Origin: Parasitella parasitica
Lineage: Eukaryota > Mucoromycota > Mucoromycetes > Mucorales > Mucoraceae
Direction of reading: 5' to 3'
Assembly: GCA_025201805.1 (NCBI GenBank)
Contig: MU619243.1
Span: forward strand, 284,111 to 335,776
DNA: 51,666 bases
A program made the translations under genes and the position numbers. Under the pieces are notes generated by a model. That model ran no database searches and was not told where the DNA came from. It worked only from the letters and a program-made list of their open reading frames with translations. Positions 11,342-23,999 of the stretch are shown here, in pieces (the stretch's first letter is position 1; each line of letters begins with the position of its first letter).

Positions 11342-12865
11342 TGATTCCAAGTTCCAGGCACTGTACGGTAATGTATCAAATTCTGATAGAGGATACACAT
11401 TTTTGTCCACCAACCCGTCCGTTATTACGAGTCCCGAAGATAGGACATATACAGCTGCTCATCATATAATCCATGTCATTATTTAAACCCACTCCTTTAT
11501 TTTAATTGTATGATCCTGTTTTCTGATTCTTCCGGAATCTGTGTAGACGGGAGACAATTCAAAATGCGTACTACAAACTACCTACAAATTGCCATTCACC
11601 AGTATAGTTCTTGATTTTGAACCCAAATCCTGTTCTTTAAAACTCCTTTCCTATCATCTTGGAGAACTAGCGGACGACAAACAATAATTTCAAGAGAAAG
11701 GCCATCAACTACTGTCTCCAAGACAATTCAAAGATACGATGTAGAGCCCACTATTCTGATCATATGGGTGGGAACGCTCCATAATAAAACCAAAAATAAA
11801 ACAATCGGAAGGCATAATTTATAATGTTATCTTCTAATGTCATGCTTTAGAAACGAAACGATTGATTCGAGAAATGGTTGGATTGGCTAAAAGACCAAGG
11901 GGTTTGGGCTCACCTTGTACGAAATACAACGGCTTTATCCTGATGGAGTATGGCTCACGTTTTGCTTAATTCCCTTAAACCAATCAACTATTATTCAAGT
12001 TGCTAAAGCAATTAAAAATAAAACATGGTGTCATATAGTTGATTTAACATATTATGAACAAGTCAAATAAAAATTAAAGCTGTACGTAGACCTCATTTTT
12101 ATTTCGCCACAGAATAAGAAAAATAGACAATTGTCGCAAAAACGTTTTTTATGCAAAATAAGCTCTTCCATTTTTTTTACGAACCTTTTCCATTTATAAA
12201 TTTCAATGGACATAAATGAAGGTAGGTTAGATTCTCCTGAACCCTTACAACCACTGTTAAAGAGGTTTATATATACAGTGCTTACGATTCCAAACGGCGG
12301 GTTTTCGATAATCATTTGGTGGTTTCTAATTCTAAACTAGTCGCTTTAATGATGGCTGAAACAGAGAAAAACTTTCACCATACCTCCCAAACACCGACCT
12401 GGTGCAGACCTTATGTCAAAAACAATGCGTAAAGACCCAAGGGTCGTAAACATGGTAGTATCAACATTAGTTGGTATGTTACAGCTATATGCTATTATTT
12501 GCGATAAAAAATAGAATAAAAAAGCAGAAAGGATATACAATTATAACTCTTCGATATTTGTTCAAGGTTAAAAAATGTAAGCCAGGATCCATCAAATTGA
12601 AAGATATTGGATGTATTCATATAAAATAAAATCTGTACTGTGTATTATTTCATGTTTCTAATGCAGTAACTGGATTGTTTCCAATTTAGGCTTCATGGGA
12701 AAGCAGTAACGATTGTGATTTATATGCAGTACAAAGGTGTTCAATTGTCTTTCCATGTTGAATGTTAATGATGATATTTGTCATGTTCAATATTGTTCTC
12801 AAGGACGCGTTTCTTAATAAAGAAATGTCTTACTAATTCAAATAAGATCTGTGAAAGACTGCCAG
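11342..12865. other. Gene-poor stretch
   Basis: About 1.5 kb without supported genes; open frames are short and low in coding character. Lies upstream of the broken nuclease-like gene. Confidence 0.45.
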
Positions 12866-12868
12866 TAG

Positions 12869-13951
12869 TTCACATCATTATTGAAGCTTCTCACTAATGA
12901 TATTAATTTACATGTGGGTAAGCATGCCAGCAATAACTATACAGCACAAAATGGGGAATGGCTTGATGAAAAACTTGCTGATGTTCTACTCATCCCAACT
13001 ACTGCTACATCTGAATCATTACCATCTATTCTTGTTGAAATACAGAATGTTGTTGACTGGCCATACATGCACCGACTTCGCAAATATTGTTATCATATAT
13101 ACGACGAAAACAACAATACTGAATCAATCGCACTCACTATCTGTATTAAGAATGTGCGGGTAGAAATCCAATATGTTTTATAATAGTTCTAAAGCTTCAT
13201 ATTTTAAGCAAATTCCATGCAACTTTTGGGCCAGAAAGCACTCCATTATGACCCCTAAAACTATCGCAGATTATATTAGTAATCATGACAACGATGATAC
13301 CAATAACGACAACAATGAAGATAGCATTAACGAAAATGATACTAGCATCAATAGCAGGCCTCTTCCTCCTCTGGCTGCAGTAGGGTATGTTCTTATGGAA
13401 CAAAGATGCTCATTATTCGGATTAGAATATAAGGAGAATCCTACTGTTATCTTATTATACAAAATTGCAAAGGAAGCACTGGACTATAAAATACAGGATC
13501 ATAATTCCACGGTGGAGAGATTAATTGACGTTGCTACTGAAACAAAAAATCAATTCAAGAGGGATACTGGAAGTGTCCGACGAAGGTGAAGCAGGCATTA
13601 AAAAAAATGAAAGGTTTATCAAGTGTAGGTGTGCTATATGCAGAGACCTGCTTACACAAGTACCAGTGGCCAGTTTTTGACCATTCTGACATGATACCAA
13701 CACCATTGGATTTGCCACCTAATGTTCGACTGTCAAAAAAAAGTACATGCATTGATGTCTTACCGCCAATGCCATCTGAACCACAACTTGATGACATTAA
13801 GTATGCTAGAGACTTCAAGGACGAATACGTGAAAACCCATAAACAGATGAATTGGAAAGTTTGCTATGACCAAGGATTGGCTGAAGGTTATTTTTCTAGA
13901 TATAAAAACTACAAAACACTGAAGAATACATTTAGCGAACTTCACAAATAA
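12869..13951 (+). pseudogene. PD-(D/E)XK nuclease-like gene interrupted by frameshifts
   Basis: Three consecutive frames read as one protein: NNYTAQNGEWLDEKLADVLL and SILVEIQNVVDW in the first, YFKQIPCNFWARKHSIM and LPPLAAVGYVLMEQ in the second, and GVLYAETCLHKY in the third. The pattern D...(9-20 residues)...E-x-Q in a beta-strand context, then a helix and ALTICI, matches the PD-(D/E)XK nuclease fold. From memory, related proteins are numerous in Mucorales, sometimes linked to mobile elements. The frame changes near 13165-13172 (one extra base would explain it) and at the A-run near 13542-13547 (one missing base). No intron fits either break. The region is therefore decayed or contains sequencing errors. 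No clear ATG was found at the 5' end; the frame opens after a stop at 12866. Confidence 0.55.
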
Positions 13952-14166
13952 CCAAATATCTTATATATATAAAATTCTACACTTCATTCTTATCAATATT
14001 ATTTTTCAGATATTTTTTCCCAACTCATTTATGTGTCGCCTTCAGTTTGATGTAAACATTACTGTATTGTACTCTTCTTGTTCGTGACCATTTGTGACCG
14101 TAGAGCTTGGAAAAGCATCAAAAATTTGCATTTCAAGATGAAACTGCTCTTCTTTCAACAAGAAAA

Positions 14167-17100
14167 ATGTTCCAAGACGAAACAGACCTTTTCAATGTGT
14201 TTAGCGGCGAAGCAGCGCACGATAATTTTGATGACGTTATGGAAGATGAAAATGTCGATCATACCAGCGACGAAGAATTGATTACTCCTGCCAAACGTGC
14301 GCCTTCTGAAGAGCTTGAAAACGAAATAAGAAAGAAAAACATCAATGTCAATTCCAAGGAAATCAAGCAGTTTAGAGAAGATGTTTCCAAACAGCTAATG
14401 CCCGTTGTAGCGGATAGTTTTGAAGAGGAAACTTCAAGAGCCATAGCCAACATTGCAGGTTTACAAAGCGCACCAGCTACAGAGGAGGGCGAGAAACTTG
14501 TTTTGAGTCATGCCGTCAGACATCAAGTTGCAGTGCCTCCCAATTACCCTTATGTGCCTATTTCTCAACATAAATTACCAGCAGACCCTGCCCGTGTGTA
14601 CCCTTTTACATTAGATCCTTTCCAGCGTGTCGCAGTGTCTTCAATCGAACGCAATGAATCTGTCTTGGTTGCTGCTCACACTTCTGCCGGTAAAACTGTG
14701 GTTGCTGAATACGCTATTGCTCAATGCTTAAAGAACAAACAACGAGTGATCTATACTTCCCCCATCAAGGTAAGCAGAACTAATGGTTATTTAAATTTAT
14801 CGTTATATAACAATTTTATCAGGCCTTATCCAATCAAAAATACCGTGAATTTACTGAAGAATTTGGAGATGTTGGATTAATGACAGGCGATGTTACTATC
14901 AACCCCCAAGCATCCTGTCTTGTCATGACAACTGAGATTTTACGATCCATGTTGTACCGTGGCTCTGAGATTATTCGTGAAGTTGCTTGGGTTGTTTACG
15001 ATGAAATCCATTATATGAGAGATTCAGAACGTGGTGTTATTTGGGAAGAATCAATTATTTTGCTACCTGACGCTGTTCGATTTGTATTCTTGTCAGCTAC
15101 TATTCCCAACGCCATGGAGTTTGCAGAGTGGATTTGCAAAATCCATGAACAGCCCTGTCACATCGTGTATACTGATTTCCGTCCAACGCCTCTGCAGCAT
15201 TATCTGTTCCCTGCTGGTGGCGATGGTATTCATTTGGTCGTGGATGAAAAGAGTAGATTTAGAGAAGACAACTTCCAACGATCAATTGCAGCATTAACTG
15301 ATGCGAAGGGCGACGATCCAAGCGGCATTCAGGCTCGTGGAAAGAAGAAGGGACACACCAACAAGGGCGGAAAAAACGATGGCCCTTCTGATATCTATAG
15401 AATCATCAAGATGGTCATGATGAAAAATTATCACCCTGTCATTGTTTTCAGTTTCTCTAAAAGAGAATGTGAATCAAATGCCCTCCAAATGTCCAAGTTG
15501 GATTTTAACGACGGTTAGTGTACATTCAAATAATGCGCATCTCATTTGCTGACAATATGCTGCTCATAGAAAGTGAACGTGACATGGTATCTCAAGTATT
15601 TACCAATGCTATCTCTTCCTTGAATGAAGATGATCGTCAGCTTGGGCAGATCCAACAATTGCTACCCTTGCTTCGTCGTGGTATCGGCGTACATCACGGT
15701 GGTCTTTTGCCCATCATGAAAGAAACTATTGAGGTTCTTTTTCAAGAAGGTTTGTTGAAGGTGCTGTTTGCAACCGAAACCTTCTCTATTGGTTTAAACA
15801 TGCCTGCCAAAACTGTTGTGTTTACGAGTGTTCGTAAATTTGACGGTAAAGAAATGCGTTGGGTGTCATCAGGTGAATATATCCAAATGTCAGGCCGTGC
15901 CGGTCGTCGTGGTCTTGATGAGCGTGGTGTCGTTATTATGATGATTGACGAAAAAATGGAGCCTGCAGTTGCCAAGGGCATGGTGAAGGGTGAATCTGAT
16001 CGTATGAACTCTGCTTTCCACTTGAGTTACAATATGATTTTGAATTTACTGCGCGTGGAAGGCGTCAGCCCTGAATACATGTTGGAAAAGTGTTTCTTTA
16101 CCTTTCAAAATGACACAAACATCCCCCAATATGAAAAGGAATTGGATCAATTGGAACAAGAAAAGAAAGCGATGGTTATAGACAATGAGGACGAGATTGA
16201 AGGTTATTATGAAATCCGCAAGCAGATCGATACCTATACTCAGGACGTACGAGATGTGATGAACCATCCTACATATGCAGTTCCTTTTTTACAGCCTGGT
16301 CGTCTAGCTCATATCAAATACGATAAGATGGATTTCGGATGGGGCGTTGTTTTAGCTTGTAAGGAAGTTAAACACAGAGGAAAGGGAGATCAAGCAGCTT
16401 CCACTGAATATATTCTCGATGTTCTTTTATACTGCTCTGATGACAGTTCTGCTTCTAAGGATGCTGCTGGCCATACAGTTGGTATAAAACCAGCTCTTAC
16501 AGATTATGATGGTTCTCTTATGGCAGTTCCTGTCAGCCTCAATGCCATTGAATGCATGAGTCACATTCGTCTGAATCTCCCCAAAAAACTGAATAACAAG
16601 GATTCTCTCAAAGCCGTTTACAAGTCTATTCTAGAAATCAAGAAGCGTTTCCCTAATAGTATCCCATTGTTAGATCCTGTGAAAAATATGGGCATCAAAG
16701 ACCTTGGCTTTAAGAAACTGGTCGAAAAGATTGTCATCTTGGAAAAGACATTGAAAGATCATCCTCTTTCTAAATCTGACGAATTACCCTCTATATACGA
16801 CAAATACATGACCAAGGTGGACCTTGTAAACAAGATTAAAGCTCTTAAAAGAAAGGTGACAGATGCACAATCCATCGTACAATTAGAAGAACTCAAGAAT
16901 AGAAAGCGAGTTATGAGAAGGTAGATAAAATATACACGCATACTAAGAAAAGACATAACTTGCTAACGTTTATTTAGGCTTGGGTTTACCTCCTCTGCCG
17001 ATGTTGTGGAAATGAAGGGTCGTGTTGCATGTGAGATCAGTACTGGTGATGAATTACTTTTGACAGAAATGATCTTTCAAGGTGTATTTAATGATATTAC

Positions 17101-17527
17101 AGTGGATCAGTCAGTCGCACTTTTAAGCTGCTTTGTATTCGACGAAAAGGTAGATGCTAAGGCCAAGTTACAAGAAGAGCTTTCTGCACCACTACGTCTT
17201 ATGCAAGAAACTGCCAAGCGTATTGTCAAGGTGTCCAATGAGTGCAAAATGAATCTGGAAGAGCAGGCCTATCTAGAAAAGTTCAAGCCTGAACTAATGG
17301 ACGTCGTATTTGCCTGGTGTCAAGGAGCTAAATTCTCGCAAATCTGTAAAATGACGGAAGTCTATGAAGGCTCTCTTATTCGTGTATTTAGACGTCTTGA
17401 AGAACTTTTAAGACAAATGTGTGCAGCAGCGAAAAGTATCGGTAACTCTGAACTAGAGAACAAGTTTTCTGAAGGCATCAATAGAATTCACAGAGATATC
17501 ATCTTTGCTGCTTCACTTTACTTGTAA
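14167..17527 (+). CDS. MTR4: ATP-dependent RNA helicase MTR4 (exosome/TRAMP cofactor)
   Basis: Nuclear Ski2-like 3'-5' RNA helicase that feeds RNA to the exosome. Exons are 14167-14769, 14823-15513, 15570-16920 and 16978-17527, giving 1064 residues, close to the yeast protein. Motifs in order: Walker A AHTSAGKT (about residues 170-177), DEIH box [14 protein letters not shown] motif FLSATIPNA, then [12 protein letters not shown] and [10 protein letters not shown] of the second RecA domain. The arch/KOW region ([15 protein letters not shown]) and the C-terminal helical domain end in [13 protein letters not shown], the family's conserved tail. The start is the first ATG of the frame and gives the acidic [12 protein letters not shown] typical of the family. 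The gene converges on MSH4; the stop codons are only 28 bases apart. Confidence 0.96.
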
Positions 17528-17555
17528 ATTTATCCCCATCTTTTATTTCGCTTTT

Positions 17556-19600
17556 CTAATAAAATACTTCTTTGCGCATGTCATTTTGAAGGCTTTTGAG
17601 TTCTTCGAGATATTGCTCATCGGAAAGTGGCGTTTGACCAAGTTGTAGTATTTTATCTGCAAACCAAAGGAGCCTGCGTTCTTTGGTGGGGTTGTGTTGC
17701 TCATTCGCTTGTCGTAACAGTAAGTTGCGCCTACTTCCTTCCAGCTATATAATTTGTCGTGGTATAGCATTTAATATATCTGATGCGCCGTGAATATACA
17801 TTATACGCACATCTGCAACTATCTTGTAAGCACATGTCAATACTTCTTGAGGCAGCCCTAGAATTTGCGCTGTTTGTAGTCCTAAAGATCAGTTTAATTA
17901 GAAAAGAGGAAGCGGTTAATACAAAGAAGCTATATATGTGCCATAGTGATTTTCGGTGGCTAGTCTTCCGTCTTCAATTTTATATTGATAATCGACTGTG
18001 CAATCTCTATCGTTCGTTTTCTTTGAATATGTTATTAGTCATGAATGACAGCAAAAAAAACACCCTGTATCTCTACTGTACTGTAACATTAACTTTGAAT
18101 TGCAAGTTGACGACATTAGGGTAAATATCTAATGTGCATGTTAATTCATGAAGGTGAGTAGCAAAGAAACAAAATGCTCTGGTTCGTGCAAGATCTTCAC
18201 AGACAGCACCACTAATGCCTAATGCATCCTCAGGGGATGTCCCTCTTCCCAATTCATCTATAAGCACAATGCTACTGGCGGTAACATGCTTTAGCAGGTA
18301 GGCTGTTTCTCTCATTTCAGACATAAATGACGACGTGCCGATATCTGAAAACATGTTTTCATTTGCTAATCTTGAAAGCAGCTTGTTTAACAGAGTTATT
18401 TCTGTGAAAAGATGCAATCAGCCTAAACAATTTGCTTTTATATACCTGATCACACAATCGAAATGAAGCATATTCAGCAGGTACACTATATTTGAGTAAA
18501 GTTAGCGTGAAAGCGTTTAGTCTGCCTAGATAAAATACTTCGTACAATGATCCTATCTGCGCCATGATGGTCAATAATGCAATTTGTCTCAAATAGGTTG
18601 ACTTTCCACTCATATTTGGGCCCGTAATGAACTGAAAACTGCTTGATAATGAAGCAAATGTATCATTTGGTACGACTGGATTGAGCAGAATACAATCTAG
18701 TATGGGGTGTCGTCCAGATTTAATTGCCAGCGTATTTGAGAATTCAGGGCGAACTATTTATAAATGATGAAAGCAACACTATTATGAATAGTAGAAATAT
18801 TGTTTACCTAGATTGCTTGAACTTAAATTGTAAGATGCTAGTGAAGTCAAGAAGTCCAACAGCGCTATAGCCTCAGATGACTTGTATAAAGCCTTTATGT
18901 TATCTCTAAAGATATGAAGCAGCTGTGTCACAGTCCTATACAAAAGCATTTGGAGACATTGTACCTTATTGGCAACTTGCTGTCTTTCTTTAATACTTAC
19001 TTTTCAGACATAAGAAACACTTCAGTCATTGATTCGTTTAATCTACTGTTCTTTTGAAGCTACCAAAAAGCCATTGTAAGTAGAATCATTCAGTTCGGAC
19101 GTGTACGTTAAATCTATACCAATTCTAGTGTAGTGAATTGCAAAGTCTTTTTCTTCTGGATCACATTAATAAAGATATCTGGTAGGCGATCTTCCTTTGT
19201 GAGCTGATTCATCTGCATCGAAATGCTGTAGCCTTTGGCAGAAGTATAATCTATCTTTAGTTTCAAGTTGTAAGTCTCCCCGTAGTCTGTAATCAGGTCA
19301 TAAATGTCCTCTGTGGTTTCCTTGTAGGTTTGACGAGCTATACAAATGCCGCTCTTAGCATCTTGTATTTAGCTATCTGCAATACCGCTTACCAACATCG
19401 AGCAATCCATTGACTCCCGACTAACGAAACAGCTAAATAAACTCGTACTAAATGATTTATAATGTTTTACCTTTACTGCATAGCATTTCTGATTACGAAT
19501 GCCTAAACTACTCTTCTCTATCCCAATATCTTGGTTGATGATTCTATTTATGGACGCTGTGAGTTCATCTACATTTGAACACTAGAGCTTTAGTATATCT

Positions 19601-19637
<37 letters not shown>

Positions 19638-21232
19638 NNNNNNNNNNAAAAAAATAAGGCTCATTGCAAACCAAATATCTCATTTGACAAAACCTTTATA
19701 GTGGTGCTCAATAAACTGACTATCATATGAACATACTTTTCAATGACTTACACTGAATACAGTAGAAAGCAGTTTTTGCTGGTTATTATACTGACTAGAA
19801 AAATGATTTGATCGTAATGCTTCATTTTTGATATTGTCGGGCAGGCTGTTCGCAATGGCTTTAATTGACTTCATAACTTGCTTTAGATGTACAACATGAT
19901 TCATTTTCTGCTCAGAGTATTGAACTGCAAAAACCGAATTTTGGGTACTCGTATTTGGGGTCTTCACTATAAAAGAAATGATGCTGTCAATGTCTACGAG
20001 CTGCTTTAAACAAGACTGAATATTGTATATGCACTCTTCATTTCTACAGAGCTCTTCAATTGCTTTTAAACGGTCATTGGCTATTTCAACACTACAAGGA
20101 GGCTGTAAAATGTTGGTGCGAAGTAGGCGCTTCCCCATTGGAGTAAGCGTATAGTCTACAATCCCCAAGAGCGTATTTCGTTTGCTATTAGTATGCGCCG
20201 TATTGTGTACTAGTTCAAGGTTCTTTGCAGTGATCGTATCTGATGTTTTGTTAGTCTATTTCTAGAATTATCTGAGGCACATATATACCTATAAGCATGG
20301 CACCTATTTCGTTACGTAGGTCAATAAAAGCAGAACCGTATATAAAAGAAAATCGCTTGCCTTCTGCACCTTTATATGTGAATTTGATAGTATGATTGGC
20401 AAATGAGTATCCCTCAGTTTCAAATACATGTCTACACATATGATATAATCATTGTTAGTGCCAATATCTCACAGTGTATAAGCCTAACCATACTGAAAAG
20501 CGCCAGCAAGTGCAGCCAGGCAAAAATATCTATGACAGATTGAGTTGAAGCTCATAATATTGACATCAAGTATAAATACTTGGTAGATGCGCCAAACAGA
20601 AAGCCAGCGATATCCTCTTGAATGCAGAAATCAATGATATACTGCTTGCCCTTCTCATCATTGAAATATTTTCTTGGCACGGTAATGATAGAGATGTGTG
20701 GAAATTCATTCTGTAATGCAACACAAAGCTTACTGCCGCCGTTTTCACTGAATAAGTTTGACTGATTTGCTTGATTTCGTTCTGTATTCGATGGCATAAG
20801 TATTTTTTGAGGCTCATTCAAATTGACTGATTGCATAGTTCTCCTGAATGTCTGAGAGTCTGCTACCTGTATATACATACAAGTTGGTATGTTATTCTAA
20901 TGCAAGATTGTCTTTAATGAAGTATGAGAGTGTCTACGTACTTGAGATATGCTAATCTCGCAACTACTAATATCAAATAAACAGATTCCAACCTCAACTG
21001 CCACGCCACGGCCTTCTGCAATTGCCATAACTCGTTTTAGAGATCGATTATTGGTGCCTGTGGTGGCAGGTCTTCTAGTAGACGTTGTAGCTGTGCCTGG
21101 CCGATTATTATAGTTGGGGAAAGGTCTCTTAAGTATGTTTACTTGGCTGACGCTTTTGTCAGTTCCACCGACTGTTCCACTCTTTGTCGTCTGTCGAGAA
21201 GAGAAAATGCTGTTTGCATCTTGGGAAGCCAT
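17556..21232 (-). CDS. MSH4: Meiotic MutS homologue MSH4
   Basis: Subunit of the MutSgamma (MSH4-MSH5) heterodimer, which stabilises meiotic recombination intermediates and promotes crossovers. It has many exons; the first are 21232-20942 and, after a 75-base intron, from 20866 downward. Features in order are a low-complexity N-terminus, a connector ([19 protein letters not shown]), the lever/core ([40 protein letters not shown]) and the ATPase domain with Walker [29 protein letters not shown], Walker [13 protein letters not shown] and FFATHLHEL. The mismatch-binding domain I is absent, as in all MSH4. The C-terminus (LGLPQEVL...[10 protein letters not shown]-like) runs to the TAG at 17556. 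One intron (19582-19751) contains a 10-N gap. The intron 17882-17941 lacks any GT donor and appears to start with GC. Confidence 0.93.
19603..19654. other. Assembly gap flanked by poly-T and poly-A
   Basis: Thirty-five T (19603-19637), ten N (19638-19647) and seven A (19648-19654) lie inside an MSH4 intron. The gap size is clearly a placeholder. Flanking exons are intact and in phase, so the coding sequence is not visibly affected. Confidence 0.97.
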
Positions 21233-21365
21233 TGTAGTTGGAGGGGGATGATTTAAAGGAGCATATAGTTGAAACAAGAGGAAATTATGTATTCTACATT
21301 GCTCAAAGCGATTTTTATTTGATATATTATATACAGATTTAGGTTGTGCTGACAGGACGAGAGAT

Positions 21366-23187
21366 TTAATTGATGGTCTTCTTTTTGCCTCTATTCAAGC
21401 TTGGGCCCCACACTTTGACGGTAAAATCAGCAGAACAACTAGCCAGGATGGGCTCTGTTGGATGGAAATTCACAGCATACACCCGATCTGTATGACCTTC
21501 AAGACGCTGCATCAGTTCTGCACTATCCTCACCTACATTATACAAATAGGCATATGGATCGGCACTGCCAGTGGCTAGTAAGACACTTTTTTCTTCCCTA
21601 GGCTCATGTGAGTCGAATAGATAATCTCCTGGGTTGGGCGCTAGATCCGAATCACCATAGACATCATTTGTAGCCGAAGGTTTACTCAGAATAGACGAGT
21701 TGTACCCACTGCCACAGTAAAACGAGGATTTAATCGGCCAGTTCTTGTTCTTGAAGCCCTTCAATGAATGTACAAGTCGAAGTTCTGACTTGGGAGGATC
21801 CATCCCACGATCATACACACGCAGCACTATTTTTTTTTACACCTGATTAGCACACGTAAACAATGGTCTGAAATACATAAAAAGATACGCACAATTGTCA
21901 TAGCTATTCAGTGCCATATATCTAGGCTCATCATAATCATCAACTAGCAAAAAAAAAGTTAGCATTCATTTGATCTGCCAGGAAATTGGTCTACATACTG
22001 GCTCTCCTGGAGGCATCGGTGCTCCTTCTGCCAATTGAAATATGTGTAATAGGCATTTTGGATGGGTCATTCAATTTCGATGATATACATTGTTCTATGA
22101 AAACCATACTCTAAGTACCATAACCATGCAACAAACGAAAAAAGATGCACCTACTTGATCGAATATCCCATACCTTCAGCATACCCTGCGCATCACCTGT
22201 AATAACGTGAATACCATCTCTTGAAGCGTATAGCGTATTAATCATTGCATCATTCCTTATCACAGAAGCATTTCCCTCAGATCTAATATCAACCATAGCA
22301 AGCACTTTTCTCGATGTACCATAATAAAATATATTTGAATCGACAAAGTCCCAACCAACACATTGCACAAGGCCCTCTGTATCGTAGCTGCTGGATAGCT
22401 TGCCGCTTTCAACATCCCATGTTTTGCAAGTCTCATCATAAGCACCTGAGAGTAGCATACTTGAGTCTGGTGTCCATGTTAAATCAGATATATTGAGTGT
22501 ATGTGCTTTTAAGCAGAGTGTCTATGCAATAATGAGCTCGATGAATCAAAGCGCAATGAATTTCCGTCTACCTCTTTTTGAGCGGATGCTGTATCCCATA
22601 TGCGAACGGTTTTATCGAATGAACCAGATGCAAGTAAAGCTCCATTTTGTGAAAATTCAACAGTGTAAACGGCACCTGTATGTCCCTAAATCGACATCAG
22701 TTATAGTTCACTTTGACATCGTAGTAGCGACAGATGAATTTACCTTGAGTTCATAGCGTAATTGAAATGGCTTTCCGTCGCGAGAGTCGTGTGGGTATAC
22801 TGACAGGTACATAATTACAATCAAGAGAACAATATAACACTATCAATGCATACCTGATTGAAATGGTTCCATATCACCACCTGCTTCTTGAACTGCTTTT
22901 GTTATCATTTCTTGAGCCTTCCCTGTCGTGGATACCTCATTATCTATGACAAAAGGGCCAGGCCTATAGCTCAGCCCACCTTGAGAAATGGAAGCTGCAT
23001 ATCTAGCCGATAAATCATAGATGCTTTTTTTCAAGGACATGTTTTCCTTGTCTAGTACATCCACTTTCTGCTTGAGTTGCTTTACTTCCTTTAAAAGCTT
23101 TTCTACTTGTTGATCACGATTAACGCCGGCTCCCAGAGGAGATTTTGAAGACGATGGTGGTTGTCTTTGGTTAGGCAACACGTCCAT
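21366..23187 (-). CDS. WD40-repeat protein, WDR13-like
   Basis: Several exons joined by GT-AG introns from the ATG at 23187. The N-terminus is Pro/Ser-rich followed by a coiled coil (VEKLLKEVKQLKQKVDVLD). WD40 repeats follow: GHTGAVYTVEFSQNGALLAS with FDKTVRIWD, LNISDLTWTPDSSMLL with TCKTWD, INTLYASRDGIHVITG with LKVWDI, and finally GHTDRVYAVNFHPTEPILAS with DFTVKVWGP. The last part (THISIGRRSTDASRRA, LRVYDR, then a GSADPYAYLYNV repeat) resembles the C-terminal half of animal WDR13, a nuclear protein of uncertain function. Such propellers act as binding platforms. The WDR13 assignment rests on remembered similarity; the WD40 call is firm. The gene lies 133 bases upstream of MSH4 on the same strand. 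Confidence 0.8.
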
Positions 23188-23587
23188 TTTTTTTATGCTG
23201 GAATGTGAAACAAGCGAAAAGTAGAAGAGTCGCAATTGATGGGATAATGGAGTTGGGTGACTACATTGACTTCCATGCTGTTCACTCTCAGCGCATTGGG
23301 ATCTCTAGGCACTCGCTTTGTTTTAGTAAAGTACTCGCAATTTGCAGTTTTCAACAGCCCAATTTGCCTTTTCAATCAACGGCTTTTTTTATAGTACTAA
23401 ATGAAATGATGAAGAGATTAGAAGCATAATAAATTATTGTCATTTACATCATCTTATCAACAAACTGATGGTTTTTAGTTTTGTTTTAGCGGCGGATTAA
23501 GTTCAGGGGAACAAGGACTCACTCTCGCCCAATTTCAAGTAATAAATATGTAGTAAAAGTGGTGATTCAGCGCATTTGAACGTCTCA
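23188..23587. promoter_or_regulatory. Divergent promoter region
   Basis: About 400 bases between the start of the WDR13-like gene (-) and the small candidate gene (+). It presumably carries both promoters. No specific element recognised. Confidence 0.35.
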
Positions 23588-23794
23588 ATGACAACTGTCA
23601 TGGCAACTAGCAACGACTCAAAAAACAGCCAACTTGAAGATGAAAGTATGTGTAACATTTGTTTCTTTTCTTTTTTACATTATCATCTCTGACATGCTCT
23701 TTTGTATTTAGATGAAGATCTTTTGTTATGTGAATTACCAGCCGACAATTTACCTCGAAGTGACCAATTAAGCAAAAGCATTCTCGAAATTTAA
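23588..23794 (+). pseudogene. Small gene, possibly truncated by an in-frame stop
   Basis: Unrecognised. An ATG at 23588 opens MTTVMATSNDSKNSQLEDE, then a GT-AG intron (23646-23711) joins in phase to EDLLLCELPADNLPRSDQL, ending at a TAA (23792-23794) after 45 residues. Beyond the stop the same frame stays open to about 24013 (VAATGLLDLPNDSYTTAI, WNGNRCDVLYIP), where the satellite array begins. It therefore looks like the 5' part of a longer gene, broken by a nonsense change and by the repeat island. A short genuine protein is the alternative. Confidence 0.35.
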
Positions 23795-23999
23795 GCAGTT
23801 ACTAACGTTGCGGCAACTGGTTTATTGGACCTTCCAAATGACTCTTACACTACAGCTATTACTGAATGGAACGGTAACCGCTGTGACGTATTGTATATAC
23901 CCAACCTTCTTACCATTCTGCAATGTGTTCCCCCGATTCTTAGGAAATACAGATATTTGTCAATGAATTATTTATGCAGAATTTATAAGCAAATAACTG

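Noticed and set aside
19335-19395. An ultra-short 31-base intron in MSH4
   Set aside because: Extending to the TAG before GCT-CGT gives a normal 55-base intron and the conserved LLDVARQTYKE.
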